Source of the DNA: Gemmatimonadota bacterium
GTDB lineage: Bacteria > JAAXHH01
DNA length: 49,306 bases
Assembly (NCBI GenBank): GCA_026713285.1
Contig: JAPOOT010000231.1
Location: 1-49,306, forward strand
Reading direction: 5' to 3'
The position numbers were made by a program, and so were the translations under genes. The notes under the pieces were generated by a model. That model searched no databases. It was given only the letters and a program-made list of their open reading frames with translations, and was not told where the DNA came from. The first letter of the stretch is position 1; each line of letters starts with the position of its first letter. Positions 34,230-42,056 of the stretch are shown piece by piece.

Positions 34230-35312
34230 GTGGGATCGAACCCGGACATAAAAAAGGAAATAGCGGCCGAAAACGGCATGCCCTTCGACGCGGTAGAGAA
34301 TGAAAGCGGCGAAAGCTTCTGGCGGTTGACGCGCAAGGAGTTCCGCAAGAACCGTCCGGCACTGTACAGTCTATATGTCCTCGCGGCCATGGCCACAGTC
34401 GCGCTTACTGCCGACCTGATCGCCGGCAACAAGCCGTATTACATGGTGTACGAGGGAGAAACCTACTTCCCTGCGTTTCGCCAATACGCGGTGTATACCG
34501 GCCTGATGGACTGGCCAGAGGAATTGAGGACGCGGAAGAACTTCAAGCGGTACGCCTACAGCGACGCGGTGTTTCCCATCATCCCCTACGCGCCGGACGA
34601 GATCCAACTCGGCGAAAGCTACGAACGGCCGGGAGGCGCACATCTCTTTGGCACGGACCGCCTTGGCCGTGACGTGCTGGCCGGACTCATTCACGGCACG
34701 CGGTACTCGCTGACCATCGGGCTGGTTTCGGTGGGCATTTCCCTGCTCATCGGCGTGGGACTCGGCGCGCTGGCGGGATTCCTCGGCGGGTGGACGGATC
34801 TGTTTCTGTCCCGGGTGTTCGAACTATGGGCGGCGATACCTCCCTTCTTCCTGATCATCACCGCGGCGGCCTTCTTCCCGCCGAGTCTCTTCTGGATCAT
34901 GATCATCATCGGATTCACGGGATGGGTGGGCATCGCCCGGTTGACCCGGTCCCAGTTCCTCCAGATCCGGGCCTTCGACTACATCGCGGCCGCACGGGCC
35001 CTGGGCTGTTCGAATCTGCGCATCATGGCGGTGCACGTCCTGCCCAACGCCATCGCGCCCGTGCTGATTCCCGCGGCTTTCGGCGTGGCCGGCGCCATCC
35101 TGGCCGAATCGGGACTGAGCTTCCTGGGCATCGGCGTACCCGCCGAAGTCATCACATGGGGATCGCTGCTGGCCGGCGCGCGCAGCAATATCGCGGCCTG
35201 GTGGCTGGTGATCGTGCCCGGATTCGCCATTTTCATCACGGTAACCCTGTACAACCTGCTGGGAGACGGATTGCGCGACGCCCTCGACCCGAGGCAGCGC
35301 GAAGCCGCATAG
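34230..35312 (+). CDS. Peptide ABC transporter permease, DppC/YejE-like
   Basis: A 360-residue partner permease. It has an N-terminal cytoplasmic tail, a first helix (LYSLYVLAAMATVALTADLI), then a periplasmic insertion of about 65 residues (NKPYYMVYEGETYFPAFRQY through YERPGG) like that of YejE permeases. The core DppC block follows: HLFGTDRLGRDVLAGLIHGT, the EAA loop FDYIAAARALGCSNLRIMAV, and SGLSFLGIGV. GTG 34230 follows AGGAGATCGGCA and is the only well-supported start. It is seven bases from the ATPase gene. Both permeases carrying extended periplasmic loops suggests a dedicated docking surface for the binding proteins. Confidence 0.92.
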   Translation: MGSNPDIKKEIAAENGMPFDAVENESGESFWRLTRKEFRKNRPALYSLYVLAAMATVALTADLIAGNKPYYMVYEGETYFPAFRQYAVYTGLMDWPEELRTRKNFKRYAYSDAVFPIIPYAPDEIQLGESYERPGGAHLFGTDRLGRDVLAGLIHGTRYSLTIGLVSVGISLLIGVGLGALAGFLGGWTDLFLSRVFELWAAIPPFFLIITAAAFFPPSLFWIMIIIGFTGWVGIARLTRSQFLQIRAFDYIAAARALGCSNLRIMAVHVLPNAIAPVLIPAAFGVAGAILAESGLSFLGIGVPAEVITWGSLLAGARSNIAAWWLVIVPGFAIFITVTLYNLLGDGLRDALDPRQREAA

Positions 35313-35319
35313 GAGTAGC

Positions 35320-36309
35320 ATGCCGAATACAATCCTGCGCGTCTGCGACCTGAAGACTTACTTCGACACCGAGAGCGGCGTGGTACGTGCCGTCGACGGC
35401 GTCAGCTTCGAGGTGGAGGCCGGCAGGACGCTGGGCATCGTGGGAGAGTCCGGATGCGGCAAAAGCATGACCGCCTATTCAATCCTGGGCTTGATCCCGC
35501 AACCTCCCGGCCGCATCGCCGGTGGCGAGGTGTTTTTCGAGGACAGGGACCTGCTGCAACTCACTTCCCGCCAGATCCGGGAGATTCGAGGCAACGACAT
35601 CGCCATGATCTTCCAGGAACCGATGACTTCCCTGAATCCCGTATTCACCGTCGGCGAACAGATCGCCGAAGCTATCCGCCTTCACCGGGGCGCCGACCGG
35701 AAGGAGGCCTGGCGGCGGGCCGTAGAGCTGTTGGACCTGGTCGACATCCCGCTGGCGGAAGAACGGGCCGGAAGCTATCCCCACGAACTCAGTGGAGGCA
35801 TGCGCCAGCGCGCGATGATCGCCATGGCCATCTCCTGCGATCCCAAGCTATTGATCGCCGACGAACCGACGACGGCGCTGGACGTTACGATTCAGGCACA
35901 GATTCTCGATGTGCTGCGTCGTCTGCAGGAAGAACTGGGCATGGGACTGATGCTGATTACCCATGACCTGGGCATCGTGGCCGAGATGGCGCACGAGGTA
36001 CTGGTCATGTACGCGGGCCAGGTCGTGGAACAGGCCGACGTCAAAACGTTATTTGGCAGTCCCCGCCATCCATACACCCGCGGGTTGCTCGCGTCCGTGC
36101 CGACCATGAGCTCGGGTACAGAGGAACTTTCGACCATCGAGGGCACGGTACCCGACCCCGTGCGCTTCCCTGCCGGATGCCGTTTCGCGCCGCGCTGCGA
36201 TTTCGCGGCGGAAGCCTGCGACCGGCCGCAGGCGCTACTGGACGTGGAGGGCCGCCACGTGGTCCGTTGCGGCGAATGGCAGCGGGTTTCGCAGAAGGAT
36301 ATGGCCTGA
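35320..36309 (+). CDS. Peptide ABC transporter ATPase, OppD/DppD-like
   Basis: A 329-residue ABC ATPase. Walker A GESGCGKSMTA, Q-loop FQEPMTSLNPVF, signature LSGGMRQRAMIAMA, Walker B LLIADEPTTALDVT and the H-loop LITHDLG are all intact. The C-terminal oligopeptide-transporter extension has SPRHPYTRGLLASVPTM and a cysteine cluster (CRFAPRCDFAAEAC), typical of OppD/DppD. ATG 35320 follows TAGGAGTAGC. It forms a heterodimer with the following OppF-like ATPase, energising uptake through the two permeases. Confidence 0.96.
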   Translation: MPNTILRVCDLKTYFDTESGVVRAVDGVSFEVEAGRTLGIVGESGCGKSMTAYSILGLIPQPPGRIAGGEVFFEDRDLLQLTSRQIREIRGNDIAMIFQEPMTSLNPVFTVGEQIAEAIRLHRGADRKEAWRRAVELLDLVDIPLAEERAGSYPHELSGGMRQRAMIAMAISCDPKLLIADEPTTALDVTIQAQILDVLRRLQEELGMGLMLITHDLGIVAEMAHEVLVMYAGQVVEQADVKTLFGSPRHPYTRGLLASVPTMSSGTEELSTIEGTVPDPVRFPAGCRFAPRCDFAAEACDRPQALLDVEGRHVVRCGEWQRVSQKDMA

Positions 36310-36313
36310 CCGA

Positions 36314-36364
36314 GTGTGGAAGATGACGGAATGTGGGAAATGACGGAGTGTGGGAAATGACGGA
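36314..36364 (+). repeat. Three 17-bp tandem repeats across the start of the second ATPase gene
   Basis: Units at 36314-36330, 36331-36347 and 36348-36364 read RTGTGGRARATGACGGA with one to three differences. Each unit carries a GGGAAATG-like ribosome-binding and ATG segment. The third unit's ATG (36357) is the start codon of the OppF-like gene. Because 17 is not a multiple of three, the ATGs at 36323 and 36340 are in other frames. Confidence 0.9.
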
Positions 36365-37361
36365 ATCGACTGACCTGTTGTTAAAGGTACAGGGTCTGAA
36401 GAAACACTTCCCCGTGGGAGGCGGACTGCTGCGGCGTCGCCGGACGGTGATTAAGGCCGTAGACGGCGTCGATCTTTCGCTTCAGCGAGGCGAAACGCTG
36501 GGGCTGGTGGGTGAGAGCGGGTGCGGCAAGACCACGATAGGGCGGGCCATTATGCGCCTGATTCATCCGTCCGCGGGAACCGCCACCTTCCATACCGCAC
36601 TCGAGGACGGTCAGGAAAGAAGGCCGCACGAAGTTTTTACCATGAAGAAAGGCGATCTCCGGCGGCTGCGACGCCAGATGCAGATCGTATTCCAGGACCC
36701 CTACGGCTCCCTCAACCCCCGTATGACCGTGGGTTCCCTGCTCCGGGAACCGCTTACCGTTCATGGATTGAGTACGCGGGGAGAAGCTGGAGACCGCGTG
36801 GCCGACCTGCTCGAAACGGTGGGCCTGAATCCCGCGCACGCACGCCGATATCCCCATGAGTTCAGCGGCGGCCAGCGACAACGCATCGGCATCGCCCGCG
36901 CCCTGGCCGTCCGGCCCGAACTGATCATTGCCGACGAGCCGGTCTCGGCGCTGGACGTATCGATCCAGGCACAGATCATCAACCTGCTCAAGGTGCTGCA
37001 GGAACGGTTCCGGCTCAGCTATCTCTTCATATCCCACGACCTTCGCGTGGTGCGGCATATCAGCGACCGGGTGGCCGTCATGTATCTCGGCAAAATCGTG
37101 GAAACGGCCACAAGAGATCAGCTCTACGCGAAACCGCTTCACCCCTACACTACGGCCCTGCTCTCGGCCGTGCCCCTGCCCGATCCCACGCTGGAACGCG
37201 ACCGGACCATCCTCAAGGGCGACGTGCCCAACCCGGCGGCCATTCCCCCGGGGTGTCCCTTCCATCCCCGGTGCCCCCTGGCGGAAGCCCGATGCAAGAC
37301 CGAAGTCCCCGCGCTGGAAGACAAGGGTAACGGCCACAGGGCGGCGTGCCACCTGATCTGA
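36357..37361 (+). CDS. Peptide ABC transporter ATPase, OppF/DppF-like
   Basis: A 334-residue ABC ATPase. Motifs: Walker A GESGCGKTTIGRAI, Q-loop FQDPYGSLNPRM, signature FSGGQRQRIGIARAL, Walker B LIIADEPVSALDVS and H-loop FISHDLRVV. The C-terminal block KPLHPYTTALLSAVPLPDP and the cysteine cluster CPFHPRCPLAEARC mark the OppF/DppF type. The start ATG 36357 lies in the third copy of a 17-bp repeat; a GTG at 36333 is in frame but would add only eight poor residues. It is the last gene of the importer operon, converging on adenosine deaminase after 34 bases. Confidence 0.95.
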   Translation: MTESTDLLLKVQGLKKHFPVGGGLLRRRRTVIKAVDGVDLSLQRGETLGLVGESGCGKTTIGRAIMRLIHPSAGTATFHTALEDGQERRPHEVFTMKKGDLRRLRRQMQIVFQDPYGSLNPRMTVGSLLREPLTVHGLSTRGEAGDRVADLLETVGLNPAHARRYPHEFSGGQRQRIGIARALAVRPELIIADEPVSALDVSIQAQIINLLKVLQERFRLSYLFISHDLRVVRHISDRVAVMYLGKIVETATRDQLYAKPLHPYTTALLSAVPLPDPTLERDRTILKGDVPNPAAIPPGCPFHPRCPLAEARCKTEVPALEDKGNGHRAACHLI

Positions 37362-37395
37362 CGACCGGGTCTGATGACTTGGTCCGATGGTCTGG

Positions 37396-38457
37396 TCAGG
37401 TGCCTGTCTGGTCCGGCGGAACGTGCATCTTAGCTCGCAGCACTCGCATCTCTTCCCGGAAATTCGCCGCCAGCGATTGTTTCGTTTCTTCCGGAAGGAA
37501 GCTGAAGTGCACCCCGTTCAGCAGGATCTCGTCAATGGTGTCCGCGGAAAACCTGCAGGGGTCTGCCAGCAGCGCCAGTTCCTCGGTCAGCGTGGTATTG
37601 AACAGCGGAGGATCGTCCGAGTTGACAGTGACGATTACTCCCGCCTCGTGGAGTGCTTTCATGGGATGGGAAGCTGCATCGGGATAGATTCCCAGGCTGA
37701 TGTTACTCGTGGGACTGATTTCGAGCGGAATGCCGTGTTCGGCCAGGTAGTCGACGAGTTTCGGATCTTCAATGGCCCGCACCCCGTGGCCGATGCGTTC
37801 GGCGCCCAGGTCTTCAATCGCGCTCCAGATGCTCTCGGGGCCGACGTGCTCTCCCGCGTGAGGCGCGCTGCGCAGGCCGGCTGTCCTGGCCCGGTCGAAC
37901 CACGGCTCGAACGGTCCGGGAGGGTATCCTTCCTCCATGCCGCCCAGGCCCAGGGCGATCACCCCGTCATCCATCCCCTCGATGGCGACATCGGTCGTGT
38001 AATCGAATCGCCCCCGCTCGGGATAGTCGTTGCGCACCAGGTCGAACACCCAGTTGATCTCGACGCCGAAAGAGGCGCTCACCCGGCGGCGCCCTTCGGT
38101 GAGTCCCGTGAACCACACGTCCTGGCCGACCCCGTTGATCCATAGGTGGGTGCTCGGCGAAAAGGTGACCTCCGCGTACCGGATGTTCTGCCGCGCCATG
38201 TCGGCGCCGAATTCGTACACGATCAGCTCGAAGTCCTCGACGGTTCGCAGGCAGCGGGTTATCGCGACATACACCTCGATGAAATGATGGAAGTCCCTGA
38301 AACGGTACCAGTTACGCAATCCTTCCTCGGTATCTGCCGGCAGGTCGACCCGGTTGCGTTTCGCCAGCATCAGGAAGGTGGAAGGCTGGATGGAACCTTC
38401 CAGGTGCACGTGCAACTCCGCCTTGGGCGCCGCGGCGATGTATTCGTAAAGGGACAT
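37396..38457 (-). CDS. add: Adenosine deaminase family protein
   Basis: A 353-residue zinc TIM-barrel deaminase. All catalytic motifs are present in order: AELHVHLEGS (H16, H18), SAPHAGEHVG (His/Glu of the PHAGE motif), GAERIGHGV, and TVNSDDPPLFNTTL with the metal Asp. Members deaminate adenosine or related purines (some act on adenine or futalosine-pathway aminodeoxyfutalosine), so the precise substrate is uncertain. The C-terminal helix (LPEETKQSLAANFREEMRVL) is typical. There is no signal peptide. ATG 38457 lacks a strong Shine-Dalgarno. It is divergent from the MBL gene; the intergenic strip carries that gene's promoter. Confidence 0.9.
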   Translation of the reverse strand: MSLYEYIAAAPKAELHVHLEGSIQPSTFLMLAKRNRVDLPADTEEGLRNWYRFRDFHHFIEVYVAITRCLRTVEDFELIVYEFGADMARQNIRYAEVTFSPSTHLWINGVGQDVWFTGLTEGRRRVSASFGVEINWVFDLVRNDYPERGRFDYTTDVAIEGMDDGVIALGLGGMEEGYPPGPFEPWFDRARTAGLRSAPHAGEHVGPESIWSAIEDLGAERIGHGVRAIEDPKLVDYLAEHGIPLEISPTSNISLGIYPDAASHPMKALHEAGVIVTVNSDDPPLFNTTLTEELALLADPCRFSADTIDEILLNGVHFSFLPEETKQSLAANFREEMRVLRAKMHVPPDQTGT

Positions 38458-38546
38458 GACAGGTACCCGTTATCAGTCTTCGTTACACATCCTGGTTTAA
38501 AGAAAGGGACAACCTGACCGCGGGACAACCATTATGCACATTTGCC

Positions 38547-38575
38547 ATGACAATCTTTCCGCCCGACGCTATAAT
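38547..38575 (+). promoter_or_regulatory. Sigma70-type promoter of the MBL-fold gene
   Basis: ATGACA (38547-38552, five of six) is spaced 17 bases from a perfect TATAAT (38570-38575). The predicted start of transcription is about 38582, some 43 bases upstream of the GTG at 38625. The fit also argues against translation from the ATG at 38547, which would lie inside the -35 box. Confidence 0.7.
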
Positions 38576-38624
38576 GTGGGGTCGGAAAACCTGTAAATCG
38601 AGCGTGTCAGAAAAGGAGCGTGAA

Positions 38625-39455
38625 GTGGAGTTATCTGTCGTCAGCGGCGGCGTGTTCAAACTGGACGGCGGGAGCATGTTCGGGATCGTTCCGAAACCGC
38701 TCTGGGAGAAGACCTGTCCCCCCGACGAAAAGAACCGGATCACCAACGACACCAATTGCCTCCTCATCAGGAAGGACGGCCGGCTCATCCTGGTCGACAC
38801 GGGCTACGGCGACAAGATGACAGAACGTGACCGGGGAATCTACGGGATGTCGGGTTCCACTGTCATCGGGTCTTTGTCGGCCCGGGGCGTGTCTCCGGAA
38901 GACATCGATCTCGTCATCCTGAGCCACCTCCACTTCGACCACGCCGGCGGCGCGACCCGAACGGACGATGACGGCCGGGTCGTTCCTGCGTTTCCCAACG
39001 CACGGTACATAGTTCAGAAGGGCGAATGGGAAGACGCGCTGAACGATTACGGCACCATGAAGACCACCTATCGCCCCGAGAACTACCAGCCCCTCATGGA
39101 AGCGGGCGCACTGACCCTGGTGGAAGGCGACGTGGAGATCGAGGAGGGGGTCCGGGTGGAGGTGACCGGCGGCCATACCCGGTACCATCAACTGGTGAAA
39201 GTGGAATCCGGCGACACCAGGGCGGTATACTCAGGTGACATCCTGCCCATGACGACCCACCTGCGCGCCCCCTACAACATGGCCTACGACCTGTTCCCCT
39301 ACGACACCATGACAGCCAAGATGCGCCTCCTCCGGCAGGCGGCCGACGAAGGCTGGATTATCGTCCTGGATCATGATGCCGGCGTCTCATCGGGCAGGAT
39401 TTCGTGCGAGGGAGAGGACCGGTTCGGATTCGAAGCGGTGGCGTTGAATCAGTAG
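38625..39455 (+). CDS. MBL-fold metallo-hydrolase, cytoplasmic
   Basis: A 276-residue metallo-beta-lactamase-fold hydrolase. It has the N-terminal strand VVSGGVFKLDGGSMFGIVP, NCLLIRKDGRLILVDTGYGD, the zinc motif SHLHFDHAGG, a second His in GGHTRYHQ, an Asp in VYSGDILPM and a final His in VLDHDAG. The pattern is of lactonase or glyoxalase-II-like two-zinc hydrolases. GTG 38625 is chosen because AAAAGGAGCGTGAA precedes it and a good promoter ends just upstream; the ATG at 38547 lies inside that promoter. It has no signal peptide. It is monocistronic by its position, converging on the TauD-type gene. The substrate is unknown. Confidence 0.88.
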   Translation: MELSVVSGGVFKLDGGSMFGIVPKPLWEKTCPPDEKNRITNDTNCLLIRKDGRLILVDTGYGDKMTERDRGIYGMSGSTVIGSLSARGVSPEDIDLVILSHLHFDHAGGATRTDDDGRVVPAFPNARYIVQKGEWEDALNDYGTMKTTYRPENYQPLMEAGALTLVEGDVEIEEGVRVEVTGGHTRYHQLVKVESGDTRAVYSGDILPMTTHLRAPYNMAYDLFPYDTMTAKMRLLRQAADEGWIIVLDHDAGVSSGRISCEGEDRFGFEAVALNQ

Positions 39456-39574
39456 TCAACGTGATGCGGTTCGTTCTGCGGGCCGAGTCCCGGCTGATCC
39501 GCCCGCCCGCGTCCAGGCCGATCCAGGCCGCCCGACAGCAGGCCGGATTTGGGCCGCGCGCAATGCCTCGCCGG

Positions 39575-40378
39575 TTATTCCGTACCCGCCCCGAACACCT
39601 GCGTGCGCCACATGATCCGCCGCTGCCGGTCGTCGAACGGCGTGCGGCGGTGCATGGTGCAACGGTTGTCCCACATGACCAGGTCGCCCACCTGCCAAAT
39701 GTGCTTCCATACAAAACGGGGGTCGATTGCGTGGGCGATCAATTCGTCCAGCAGTGCCTGGCCGACCTCCCGTTCCATACCGGCGATACGATAGATCAGG
39801 TGAGGGCTGACGTAGATCACGTCGCGGCCCGTTTCCGGATGAGTGCGAACGACCGGATGCATGGTGGGCTCGGGCGTATTCAGCGCGTCGATAGGATGGC
39901 GGTGGACCGCGCTCAGACCGTTGATGCGGGTCTGCACATCGGGGTTCAGCGCCTCGTAGGCAGCGTATCCGTTGGCCCACATCGTCTCGCCGCCCTCGTC
40001 GGGGATCTCCAGCGCGTACAGCAGCGAAATTGTCCCCGGCTCAGGCAGGTAGGACAGATCGGAATGGAAGGGAATTCCTTCACTGCCAAGTGCTCCGATG
40101 GGTTTGCCGTCCTCGGTCACGTTGGAGATGACGAAGATCTCCTCTATGGGACGGTCTGGTTGCGGCCTCACGTGAGGTACGGGTTCACCGAAGTACCGGG
40201 TAAACCGAACCAGGTCCGGCTGGCTGATCACCTGATCGCGAAAGAACAGCACGCAGTGATCGAGGAATGCCGCGCGAAGCCTGCCAACAGTATCCTCGTC
40301 CAAATCGCGGCGCAGATCCAGGCCGGTAACTTCCGCGCCTAGCGCGCCTCCGGTCGGTATGACTTCGAAAGTAGTCAT
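39575..40378 (-). CDS. TauD/TfdA family Fe(II)/2-oxoglutarate dioxygenase
   Basis: A 267-residue TauD-type dioxygenase. The start MTTFEVIPTGGALGAEVTGL is the normal TauD N-terminus. The iron-binding HxD is in IPFHSDLSYLP, the distal His in DNRCTMHRRTPF, and the 2-oxoglutarate Arg in RQRRIMWRTQVFG. Family members hydroxylate taurine, phenoxyacids and other small acids, usually releasing a hetero-group; the substrate cannot be inferred. ATG 40378 follows TTTCGGGGAATA; an upstream in-frame ATG-like start at 40408 is less likely. It is the last gene of a minus-strand run with the selenoprotein candidate (81 bases upstream) and a PhyH dioxygenase. Confidence 0.93.
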   Translation of the reverse strand: MTTFEVIPTGGALGAEVTGLDLRRDLDEDTVGRLRAAFLDHCVLFFRDQVISQPDLVRFTRYFGEPVPHVRPQPDRPIEEIFVISNVTEDGKPIGALGSEGIPFHSDLSYLPEPGTISLLYALEIPDEGGETMWANGYAAYEALNPDVQTRINGLSAVHRHPIDALNTPEPTMHPVVRTHPETGRDVIYVSPHLIYRIAGMEREVGQALLDELIAHAIDPRFVWKHIWQVGDLVMWDNRCTMHRRTPFDDRQRRIMWRTQVFGAGTE

Positions 40379-40459
40379 TATTCCCCGAAATCGCTGATCT
40401 ACATTCACAATCGATTGCGGCTTCGTGATTTTCCAGGTTTCCCCGCAGCTTCACATCCG

Positions 40460-41023
40460 TCAAACATTCGTCGCGTTCGGTTCGTCCCAGAACGCTTCCA
40501 GTTCCACGCCCAGGCCGTCCACCGTCCGGTTGCACCAGGCGAAGAAGCCTGTGATCTGGTTGATCTCCAGGATCGCCTTGTCTCCGAAACCCGCCCGCCT
40601 CAACTGCTCGATATCCGATTCGGATGTGGAAGCGGGCGCCAGGGTCAGTTTGCGGACGTAGTCCAGCATGGCGCGGTCGCCGTCGTCCAGGTCCGCCTCG
40701 CGGTAGTCTCTCTTGATCGCATCCACCAGTTCGCGGTCGTCGATCTCTCTGAGGAGCCCCTCCCCATGATGGCGGATTCAGTACTCGCACTCGTTCAGAA
40801 CCGAGACGGTCGTCGCGATCATCTCCCGCTGCCCCAGCGTGAGGTCGCAGTCCCCGTGCATGAGGCCCTTGTAGAAGGTCATAAGCGCTCTCAGCGCCTG
40901 CACGTTCAGGCTGTGGACCTTGATGATGTTGTCCACGCCTCCCCAGGATCGCATCGATCCCTGGTAGATTCTTTCCAGTGGGCCTTCCGCTTCCGATTCG
41001 TCAATGGTGCGTATCCAGGCCAT
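40460..41023 (-). CDS. AhpD-like peroxidase-related protein with in-frame UGA: probable selenoprotein (CxxU)
   Basis: Read as one gene this is 187 residues, the usual length of the peroxidase-related branch of the carboxymuconolactone decarboxylase/AhpD family. It starts MAWIRTIDESEAEGPLERIY, continues VDNIIKVHSLNVQALRALM and REMIATTVSVLNECEY, and then meets TGA at 40780-40778 (codon 82). The same frame goes on IRHHGEGLLREIDD, then KRDYREADLDDGDRAMLDYV and FGDKAILEINQITGFFAW to a stop at 40460. In the family this point is the active-site CxxC followed by two His (CPYCxxHH), so UGA replaces the second Cys: C79-E-Y-U82-x-x-H85-H86. No bases are gained or lost. The ATG follows CAGGAGACGGCC. A SECIS-like hairpin lies 13-27 bases beyond the UGA. 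The alternative is a TGC/TGT-to-TGA nonsense change or a sequencing error. Selenocysteine machinery is not in the window. Confidence 0.82.
40751..40765 (-). promoter_or_regulatory. Candidate bacterial SECIS hairpin
   Basis: Minus-strand sequence GGGGAG-GGG-CTCCTC folds as a six-base-pair stem (one G-U pair) with a three-base GGG loop. It starts 13 bases after the UGA (loop at bases 19-21 downstream). Bacterial SECIS elements lie within the coding region just after the UGA, with a small apical loop at roughly 16-37 bases whose first bases include G, which matches. It was found by eye; thermodynamics were not computed. Confidence 0.6.
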
Positions 41024-41043
41024 GGCCGTCTCCTGTGGGTTGA

Positions 41044-41892
41044 CTACAGTCCGAAGTGACGCCGCATCCGGGTTACGGCGGCCTTTTCGTCTTTGCTCAG
41101 CGACTCCAGTTCATACTCCTCTTCGGTGATCTGGTCCCGGTAATCCTCGAAGGGCAGTCCGCCTTTGCCGCTTTCATTGAAATAGGCGCTGAGCTGATAG
41201 CGCTGGAAGATGTTCATCCTGGGACAGTCCTGGGTCCAGGCCGCGGCATCGTGCAACAAGTGGGTCGAGAAAACGAGGACGTCGCCCGCGTCCATGGGCA
41301 CGGTGATCGATACGGACGGATGGTCGCCGACCTTGAGTGCGTCCGGCGTGCCGAAGGCCGACTTGTGGCTGCCCGGCACCAGGCTGAACCCGGTGCCCGC
41401 CGGCACATCCGCCAGCGCGATCCACGTGGCCAGGTGGCTGCAGTAGATCTCCCCTCCCGCCGCCTGGTAATCGTTGTGGGGATTCCGGAAGCCCGGGGGG
41501 AACTTGAAGCCGCTGTCATCCCTGTGATAGGCCTGAGCGTCCGCGTCGCCCGGCGCGGCGCGGTCCATTTTCGTGAAGTTGCAGTGAAACAGCCGGGGCA
41601 TGCCCATGGTCAGTCCAGCGACCACGCGGATGATCTCCGGATCGGCGTTCAATTCCTGGAACAGCCTGTGCCCGTACTGGATATGGTCCAGGTGTGTCTT
41701 GTAGGGCTCCTGCCGATGCCTTAAGACCGGCGCGGGGATATCGGATTCGTCGGCGGACAGCCAGCGATCGACCACCTCCAGGATACGGCCCAGTCGCTCC
41801 GGCGCAATCACGCCGCGCAGGTGAAGGTATCCCTGAAGGTCGAAATGCCACTTTTCGTTATCGGTCAGCAGATGAGCGTAAGGCGACGCCAT
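41044..41892 (-). CDS. Phytanoyl-CoA dioxygenase (PhyH) family protein
   Basis: A 282-residue Fe(II)/2-oxoglutarate dioxygenase of the PhyH family. The N-terminal helix region has FDLQGYLHLRGVIAPERLGR, the metal HxD is in AYHRDDSGFKFPPG, the PGSHKSAFGTP loop is present, the distal His is in FSTHLLHDAAAW, and the 2-oxoglutarate Arg is in PRMNIFQRYQL. It is unlike the PhyH protein at 15520 outside these motifs. It is first in the minus-strand run followed by the CxxU peroxidase-like gene only 20 bases downstream and then a TauD-type dioxygenase. The start ATG 41892 is preceded by GAGAAGACCGTTT. Its substrate is unknown. Confidence 0.9.
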   Translation of the reverse strand: MASPYAHLLTDNEKWHFDLQGYLHLRGVIAPERLGRILEVVDRWLSADESDIPAPVLRHRQEPYKTHLDHIQYGHRLFQELNADPEIIRVVAGLTMGMPRLFHCNFTKMDRAAPGDADAQAYHRDDSGFKFPPGFRNPHNDYQAAGGEIYCSHLATWIALADVPAGTGFSLVPGSHKSAFGTPDALKVGDHPSVSITVPMDAGDVLVFSTHLLHDAAAWTQDCPRMNIFQRYQLSAYFNESGKGGLPFEDYRDQITEEEYELESLSKDEKAAVTRMRRHFGL

Positions 41893-42056
41893 AAACGGTC
41901 TTCTCAGTAATAGGCCGGCGTAGGTTACATCTGCGCCAGGTTCGCGACGAGGTTGTACGTAAACCAGCCATCACCCGTTATGAAAGTCTGCGGCGTCGCG
42001 GTCACGGCCATGTGCCAGTTTCCGTCCGCCTGCCCGTCAACCGGCACGATCGAAGT

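Noticed and set aside
30944..34432. Long minus-strand frames opposite the binding protein and permease genes
   Set aside because: Antisense to well-supported ABC transporter genes; composition is typical of high-GC shadow frames.
40460..40726. Separate short gene starting at GTG 40726
   Set aside because: It is in the same frame as 41023-40781 and forms the C-terminal half of one AhpD-like protein; treated as one gene with an in-frame UGA.
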